Assembly (NCBI GenBank): GCA_947478725.1
Contig: CANJWZ010000003.1
Span: 62,001-126,000 of the forward strand
From: Comamonadaceae bacterium
Lineage (GTDB): Bacteria > Pseudomonadota > Gammaproteobacteria > Burkholderiales > Burkholderiaceae_C
DNA length: 64,000 nt
Direction of reading: 5' to 3'
In this document: positions 58,526-64,000 of the stretch, piece by piece
How the letters are laid out: each line of letters opens with the position of its first letter
Numbering within the stretch: the stretch's first letter is position 1
The notes under the pieces: model-generated
Databases searched by the model: none
Told to the model about the DNA's origin: nothing
What the model saw: only the letters and a program-made list of their open reading frames with translations
Position numbers and translations under genes: made by a program

Positions 58526-61116
58526 CCGCGCTAGATCCGACGCTTGCGGCTCACACCCCGATGATGCGCCAATACCTGGCCATCAAGGCCGAGTACCCCG
58601 ACACGCTGGTGCTGTACCGGATGGGCGACTTTTACGAGGTGTTTTTTGATGATGCGCTGAAGGCGTCGCGGCTGCTGGGCATCACGCTGACCAAACGCGG
58701 TGCCACCAATGGCGAGCCGATTCAGATGGCGGGCGTGCCGTTTCATTCGCTGGAAGGCTATTTGGCCAAGCTGATCAAGCTGGGCGAGTCAGTCGCCATT
58801 TGTGAGCAGGTCGGCGATGTCGCGACCAGTAAAGGGCCGGTAGAGCGCAAGGTGGTGCGGGTTGTGACACCCGGTACCTTGACGGACACCGAGCTGCTGG
58901 GCGACAAAACCGAATCCGTGCTGCTGGCCGTGCACCAAGGGGCGCGCAACACCTGCGGCCTAGCCTGGCTGAGCGTGACCCAGGGCCAGATCAGCCTGGC
59001 CGAATGCGCCAATGACGAGCTAGAGGCGTGGCTGGCGCGCGTTGCGCCCAGCGAGCTGATTTACAACGTCGATGTGACGCCGGCTTTTGAAGCGCGGCTC
59101 AAAAGCCTGCGCTGCGCCACTGCGGCCCGGGCCGCATGGCAGTTTGATGCTGCGCTGGGCGCGCGGCGCTTGGCTGAGCAGCTCAAGGTCGCGTCGCTTG
59201 CCTCATGGCATGCTGACCAGTTGCACCAGGGGCACGCCGCCGCTGCGGCCTTGCTGGGCTATGCCGAGCACACCCAAGGCCGCACGCTGCCCCACGTGCA
59301 GGCCTTGCAAGTGGTGCGCTCGGGCGAGCTGATTGACCTGCCCCTGACCACCCGGCGCAACCTGGAACTGACGCAAACCCTGCGCGGTGAAGATTCGCCC
59401 ACCCTGTTTTCATTGCTGGACACCTGCGTGACGGGCATGGGCAGCCGCACTTTGAAAAGCTGGCTGTTAACGCCGCGCCGGGACCGCGCTGAGGCGGCTG
59501 CCAGACTGGAGGTCATCACGCACCTGCGCGACGGTTTGCAACAAACGCTGCGCGCCCAGCTCAAAGGCTCCAGCGATGTCGAACGCATCACCGCCCGCAT
59601 CGCGCTGCGCCAGGTGCGGCCACGTGAGCTGGTGGCCCTGACTCAAACGCTGTTAAAAACAGAGCTATCAGCCCAATTAAATATTGGCCTACCAGCACTT
59701 TTGGCAGGTATTTTTAGCGATTTACAGCCGCCCGACGGCTGCGCGGCGCTGCTCAAACGCTTTTTGCTGGACGAGCCCGCCGCCTTGGTGCGCGATGGTG
59801 GCGTCATCAACCACGGCTGCGATGCTGACCTGGATGAGCTGCGTGCCATTCAAACCAACTGCGATGCGTTTTTGCTCGACCTGGAAGGCCGCGAAAAAGC
59901 GCGTACCGGCATCAGCAACCTGCGCGTGCAGTTCAACAAAGTGCATGGCTTTTACATTGAAGTCACCCAAGGCCAGGCCAGCAAAGTGCCCGACGACTAC
60001 CGGCGTCGCCAGACCCTGAAAAACGCCGAACGCTTCATCACGCCCGAGCTGAAAGCCTTTGAAGACAAAGCCCTGTCGGCGCAAGAAAGGGCTTTGGCGC
60101 GGGAGAAATTTTTATACGAGCAGCTGCAAGACGAGCTGCAAACCTTCATCCCCGCACTCAGCAAGCTGGCACGCGCCCTGGCCTGCCTGGATGCGCTGTG
60201 CGCGCTGGCTGAACGGTCGTTGACCCTGAACTGGGCCGCGCCAGTCTTTGTGAACCAGCCCTGCATCGACATCAGCCAGGGCCGCCATCCGGTCGTCGAA
60301 GCGCGGCTGGCTGAAACCACGGCGGGTACCTTCATCGCGAACGATTGCACGTTAAGCGCCAAGCAGCGCATGCAGGTCATCACCGGCCCCAACATGGGCG
60401 GCAAATCCACCTATATGCGGCAAGTCGCGCTGATTGTGCTGCTGGCCAGCGTGGGCAGCTATGTGCCTGCAACCGCCTGCCGGCTGGGGCCCATCGATGC
60501 GATTCACACCCGCATCGGCGCAGCCGACGACGTGGCCAATGCGCAATCAACCTTCATGCTGGAGATGACCGAGGCCGCGCAAATTTTGCACACCGCCACG
60601 CCGCACAGCCTGGTGCTGATGGACGAGATCGGACGCGGCACCTCCACCTTTGACGGGCTGGCACTGGCTGGCGGCATTGCCGCGTATTTGCACAACAAGA
60701 CGCAGGCCTTCACGCTGTTTGCCACGCATTACTTTGAGCTGACTGAATTTCCCGCGCAGCACCACGGGGCGATCAATGTGCATGTGTCGGCGGTCGAGTC
60801 TGGCAACAGCATTGTGTTTTTGCACCACATTGAGCCGGGTCCGGCCAGCAAAAGCTACGGCATTGCGGTGGCCAAACTGGCCGGCGTGCCGGGCGCTGTG
60901 GTGACCCACGCACGCCATGCACTTCAGGCGCTGGAAGCCCAACAAACCAACGCGCGAGCCCAGGTGGACCTGTTTGCAGCACCGCCCGACATCGTCACTG
61001 AAAAAAGTGCCGTCGACAAAGCATTGGGTACGATAGACCCTGACGCGCTCACCCCGCGTGAAGCGCTCGATGCCCTGTACCAATTGAAGAAATTACTCAC
61101 CCAAACATCCCCATGA
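58522..61116 (+). CDS. mutS: DNA mismatch repair protein MutS (probable TTG start)
   Basis: [35 protein letters not shown]...[19 protein letters not shown]...[18 protein letters not shown]...[11 protein letters not shown]. Confidence 0.97.
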   Translation: MTALDPTLAAHTPMMRQYLAIKAEYPDTLVLYRMGDFYEVFFDDALKASRLLGITLTKRGATNGEPIQMAGVPFHSLEGYLAKLIKLGESVAICEQVGDVATSKGPVERKVVRVVTPGTLTDTELLGDKTESVLLAVHQGARNTCGLAWLSVTQGQISLAECANDELEAWLARVAPSELIYNVDVTPAFEARLKSLRCATAARAAWQFDAALGARRLAEQLKVASLASWHADQLHQGHAAAAALLGYAEHTQGRTLPHVQALQVVRSGELIDLPLTTRRNLELTQTLRGEDSPTLFSLLDTCVTGMGSRTLKSWLLTPRRDRAEAAARLEVITHLRDGLQQTLRAQLKGSSDVERITARIALRQVRPRELVALTQTLLKTELSAQLNIGLPALLAGIFSDLQPPDGCAALLKRFLLDEPAALVRDGGVINHGCDADLDELRAIQTNCDAFLLDLEGREKARTGISNLRVQFNKVHGFYIEVTQGQASKVPDDYRRRQTLKNAERFITPELKAFEDKALSAQERALAREKFLYEQLQDELQTFIPALSKLARALACLDALCALAERSLTLNWAAPVFVNQPCIDISQGRHPVVEARLAETTAGTFIANDCTLSAKQRMQVITGPNMGGKSTYMRQVALIVLLASVGSYVPATACRLGPIDAIHTRIGAADDVANAQSTFMLEMTEAAQILHTATPHSLVLMDEIGRGTSTFDGLALAGGIAAYLHNKTQAFTLFATHYFELTEFPAQHHGAINVHVSAVESGNSIVFLHHIEPGPASKSYGIAVAKLAGVPGAVVTHARHALQALEAQQTNARAQVDLFAAPPDIVTEKSAVDKALGTIDPDALTPREALDALYQLKKLLTQTSP
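59649..59704 (+). repeat. Dispersed element, copy J (inside mutS, sense)
   Basis: GCTGT-TAAAAACAG-AGCT-N19-GGCCTACCAGC; encodes [18 protein letters not shown], same frame as the trmJ copy. Confidence 0.75.
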
Positions 61117-61940
61117 CTTATTGCGTTGCCATCAAACTCAATGCCGGGCTGGTTTTTTTGTCGGACTCGCGCACCAACGCGGGCCTGGACCAGATCAGCA
61201 CCTTCCGCAAAATGATCATTTATGAAAAGCCCAACGACCGCTTCATGGTGCTGTTGTCGGCGGGTAATTTGTCCGTCTCACAGTCGGTGCGCGAGATCTT
61301 GCAGGTTGAACAACTGAAAGACCCCGATGGCGGCCCGCCCATCACCATCTGGAACGCCAAAAGCATGTTTGATGCAGCCCGCGTGCTTGGCTCGGCGATT
61401 CGCCGGGTGCATGAGCGCGATGCCGATGACCTGAAAAACTCCGGCGTGGACTTCAATGTGTCGCTGCTGTTTGGTGGGCAAATCAAAGGCGAAGGCATGC
61501 GCCTGTTTCAGGTCTATTCAGCCGGCAACTTTATTGAAGCGACCAGTGAGACGCCCTACTTTCAGGTCGGCGAGTCCAAATACGGCAAGCCCGTGCTGGA
61601 CCGCGTCATCACCCCCGAAACTCCGCTAGACGAAGCCGCCAAATGCGCGCTGGTGTCGATGGACTCCACCCTCAAGTCCAACCTGTCAGTCGGCCTGCCG
61701 CTGGACATGGTGGTGTACGAGGTGGATGCCTTTCAAAGCCACAAGGTGGTGTGCATCGATCACGAAAACCCGTACTTTCGGATGCTGCATGACAACTGGG
61801 GCAAAAAGCTGCGCGAAGTTTTTGACAGCATCGAAGACCCGATGTGGACGGGCGGTGCCACCCAGGTGCCGCTGCTCACACCCCTGACCCGCAACCAGCC
61901 GCTGCGCAAAATATCGTCACCCGAAGAAAAACTGATTTGA
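61113..61940 (+). CDS. Proteasome-type peptidase (BPH/Anbu-like beta-subunit homologue)
   Basis: [39 protein letters not shown]...[30 protein letters not shown]: Thr at position 2 and a proteasome-fold pattern. Confidence 0.85.
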   Translation: MTYCVAIKLNAGLVFLSDSRTNAGLDQISTFRKMIIYEKPNDRFMVLLSAGNLSVSQSVREILQVEQLKDPDGGPPITIWNAKSMFDAARVLGSAIRRVHERDADDLKNSGVDFNVSLLFGGQIKGEGMRLFQVYSAGNFIEATSETPYFQVGESKYGKPVLDRVITPETPLDEAAKCALVSMDSTLKSNLSVGLPLDMVVYEVDAFQSHKVVCIDHENPYFRMLHDNWGKKLREVFDSIEDPMWTGGATQVPLLTPLTRNQPLRKISSPEEKLI

Positions 61941-62800
61941 CACGTTCATCCACGGCATCTTCTGCGCTGCCAGCACCCAAACCACTGGTCATTTTTTCTC
62001 ATGGCAACAGCTTTCCAGCCAGCACCTATGGGGTGATGTTTCGCCAGCTTGAAACGCGTGGCTACGCGGTCAAGGCGGTTGAAAAGTTTGGCCACGACCC
62101 GGCCTACCCGGTGACCAGCAACTGGCCGCATCTGGTGCAGCAGCTGGCGGACTTCAGCACCCAGCAAGTCAAACAATCAGGTCAGCCGGTGTTTTTGGTT
62201 GGCCACTCGCTGGGTGGTTTTTTAAGCCTGATGTGCGCAGCCCGCCATCCTGAGTTGGGCGGCAAAGCGGTACGCGGTGTGGTGCTGCTTGACGCGCCCC
62301 TGATTGGCGGCTGGCGAGCCACGGGCTTGAGCCTGGCCAAGCGCACCAGCCTGGTGGGTTCGGTGTCGCCGGGCGTGGTCAGCCGCAACCGCAAACATGA
62401 GTGGCCCGCTGTGGACGACGTGTTCACCCATTTCCGCAGCAAGAAAGTCTTTGCCAGCTGGAACGAGGACGTGCTGCGTGACTATATCGAGCACGGCACG
62501 CATGATGCTGGAGGCCAGCGCGCTTTGAGCTTTGACCGCGGCGTAGAAACCGCCATCTACAACACCCTGCCGGACAACCTCGACACGCTCATCAAGCGCC
62601 ATCCGCTCAAATGCCCGGTCGCTTTTATTGGCGGGCGTCAGTCGCGTGAAATGAAACGGGCGGGCATGGCGCTGACCGAGAAAGTCACCAAGGGCCGCAT
62701 CATGATGCTGGACGGCAGCCATCTTTTCCCGATGGAAAAACCGGTGACGACAGCCGCCGCGATTGAAGCCGCGCTGCTGAACATGATCAGCGCAGGCTAA
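61937..62800 (+). CDS. Alpha/beta hydrolase (probable TTG start)
   Basis: [43 protein letters not shown]...[23 protein letters not shown]. Confidence 0.85.
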   Translation: MTRSSTASSALPAPKPLVIFSHGNSFPASTYGVMFRQLETRGYAVKAVEKFGHDPAYPVTSNWPHLVQQLADFSTQQVKQSGQPVFLVGHSLGGFLSLMCAARHPELGGKAVRGVVLLDAPLIGGWRATGLSLAKRTSLVGSVSPGVVSRNRKHEWPAVDDVFTHFRSKKVFASWNEDVLRDYIEHGTHDAGGQRALSFDRGVETAIYNTLPDNLDTLIKRHPLKCPVAFIGGRQSREMKRAGMALTEKVTKGRIMMLDGSHLFPMEKPVTTAAAIEAALLNMISAG

Positions 62801-63630
62801 GCCGCCCAGGTCACCAGGCCGCTCCAGGCGGTAGCCAGCACCACCAGCCCAAACGCAATGCGGTACCAGGCAAACAGCACAAAGCTGTGGCTGGAGATGT
62901 AGCGCAGCAGCCAGCGGATGCACAGCCAGGCGCTGATGAACGAAAACAGCAAACCCACGGCAAACATCGGCACATCGCCCAGGCTGAGCAAGGCGCGTTC
63001 TTTGTACAGGCTGTATGCGCCCGCGCCTATCAGCGTCGGCATGGCCAGAAAGAACGAAAAATCAGTCGCCGCTTTGCGCGACAAGCCCAGCAGCATGCCG
63101 CCAATGATGGTGGCGCCGCTGCGGCTGGTGCCAGGCACCATGGCCAGCGTTTGCACCAAACCCACCTTCAGCGCGTCCATCCAGGTCATGTCGTCTACGT
63201 TGTCAATGCGGGCTGCGGCCGGGTTGTCAGCGTGCCGCTTTTCAGCCCACAAAATCACAAAGCCGCCGATGATGAAAGTGCTGGCCACCACCACCGGGGT
63301 AAACAAATGCGCCTTGATGGCCTTGCCAAACAGCAGCCCCAAGATCACCGCAGGCACAAACGCAATCAGCACATTCAATGCAAACTGCCGGGCCTGCCTG
63401 TCGGTGGGCAGCGCAAGCACTGTGTCACGTATTTTTTGCCAGTACACCAGAATCACGGCAAAAATCGCCCCGGTCTGAATGGCAATGTCAAACACCTTGG
63501 CCTTGTCGTCGTCAAAACCCAGCAGTGCACCCGCCAGAATCAGATGCCCGGTGGACGAGATGGGCAAAAACTCGGTGAGGCCTTCAACGATGCCCATGAT
63601 GGCGGCTTTGACTAGCAGGGTGATGTCCAC
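62797..63630 (-). CDS. uppP: Undecaprenyl-diphosphatase
   Basis: [31 protein letters not shown]...[39 protein letters not shown]. Confidence 0.96.
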   Translation of the reverse strand: MDITLLVKAAIMGIVEGLTEFLPISSTGHLILAGALLGFDDDKAKVFDIAIQTGAIFAVILVYWQKIRDTVLALPTDRQARQFALNVLIAFVPAVILGLLFGKAIKAHLFTPVVVASTFIIGGFVILWAEKRHADNPAAARIDNVDDMTWMDALKVGLVQTLAMVPGTSRSGATIIGGMLLGLSRKAATDFSFFLAMPTLIGAGAYSLYKERALLSLGDVPMFAVGLLFSFISAWLCIRWLLRYISSHSFVLFAWYRIAFGLVVLATAWSGLVTWAA

Positions 63631-63780
63631 AAACGCTCCGGAAATGAAGCACTGATTATCGCTGTCAAGCGCTACCGACTGAGCAAAACTGGAGCCCTTG
63701 ACCGGGATGGCACATCAGCCTGCCCTACTCAGCGGGCTATGTTTTCTGCAAGGCCATGTCAAGCATGGTTCCAGCCAACA

Positions 63781-63816
63781 AAAAAGCCTGCCTTGTGCAA
63801 ACAGGGCAGGCTTTTT
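63781..63816. terminator. Stem-loop terminator
   Basis: AAAAAGCCTGCCTTGTGCAAACAGGGCAGGCTTTTT. Confidence 0.85.
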
Positions 63817-63839
63817 GACGTCAAGTGCGCTTGGTCAGC

Positions 63840-64000
63840 CTAGCGCTGGAAGTACACAGGCGCATAACCGGGGCCATAACCGGAGCTAAAGCCCCTGAGC
63901 TCGCCATGCTCCCGATACTCGCGATGCCCATGCCAGCGATGTGGACGGCCATAGTACACAGGCTGCGGCTGCACATAAACAGGGGGCGCGCTGTAGTAAA
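63840..64000 (-). CDS. C-terminus of a Tyr/Pro/Gly-rich envelope-like protein (runs off right edge)
   Basis: Reverse strand ...YYSAPPVYVQPQPVYYGRPHRWHGHREYREHGELRGFSSGYGPGYAPVYFQR*. Confidence 0.6.
   Translation of the reverse strand, partial: YYSAPPVYVQPQPVYYGRPHRWHGHREYREHGELRGFSSGYGPGYAPVYFQR

Noticed and set aside
1-64000. CRISPR arrays, rRNA and tRNA genes
   Set aside because: No regularly spaced repeats, rRNA signatures or cloverleaf-like tRNA sequences recognised on reading either strand; a covariance-model scan was not possible.

Overview
This window looks like a betaproteobacterial (Comamonadaceae-like) chromosome segment. It is mostly housekeeping and metabolic genes: gshA (partial), argE-like, dusC-like, dnaB-rplI-rpsR-priB-rpsF, ppsA/ppsR, modABC, ahpCF, tonB-exbBD, rlmD, nirBD-nasA-ybiB-cobA, rpsU-yqeY, cysE, trmJ, suhB, mutS and uppP. 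The accessory material comprises five elements. (1) A roughly 10 kb LysR/ABC/oxidase/DHDPS-family/ALDH catabolic block at about 10.0-19.8 kb resembles the D-hydroxyproline or opine oxidase pathway; its left edge carries an IS3 remnant and its right edge a truncated duplicate of the dnaB 3' end. (2) A low-GC patch at about 38.8-40.3 kb lies between two copies of a 15-bp direct repeat and has gene remnants on both sides. (3) There are two type II toxin-antitoxin-like pairs: RHH-like/PIN-like at 51.3 kb and DUF1778/GNAT at 57.7 kb. The second is linked by 4-nt overlaps to mutS, a proteasome-like peptidase and an alpha/beta hydrolase. (4) Several IS scars are present (IS3-like, IS4-like). (5) The most unusual signal is a dispersed short element with rigid spacing, GCTAT-N9-AGCT-N19-GGGCTAGAGGC (48 bp, a multiple of 3). 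I found ten copies by eye, five of them inside open reading frames (rlmD, ybiB, a TIGR03862-like flavoprotein, trmJ, mutS). No CRISPR array, rRNA or tRNA gene was recognised. All assignments are from reading sequence and motifs; no database search was run.
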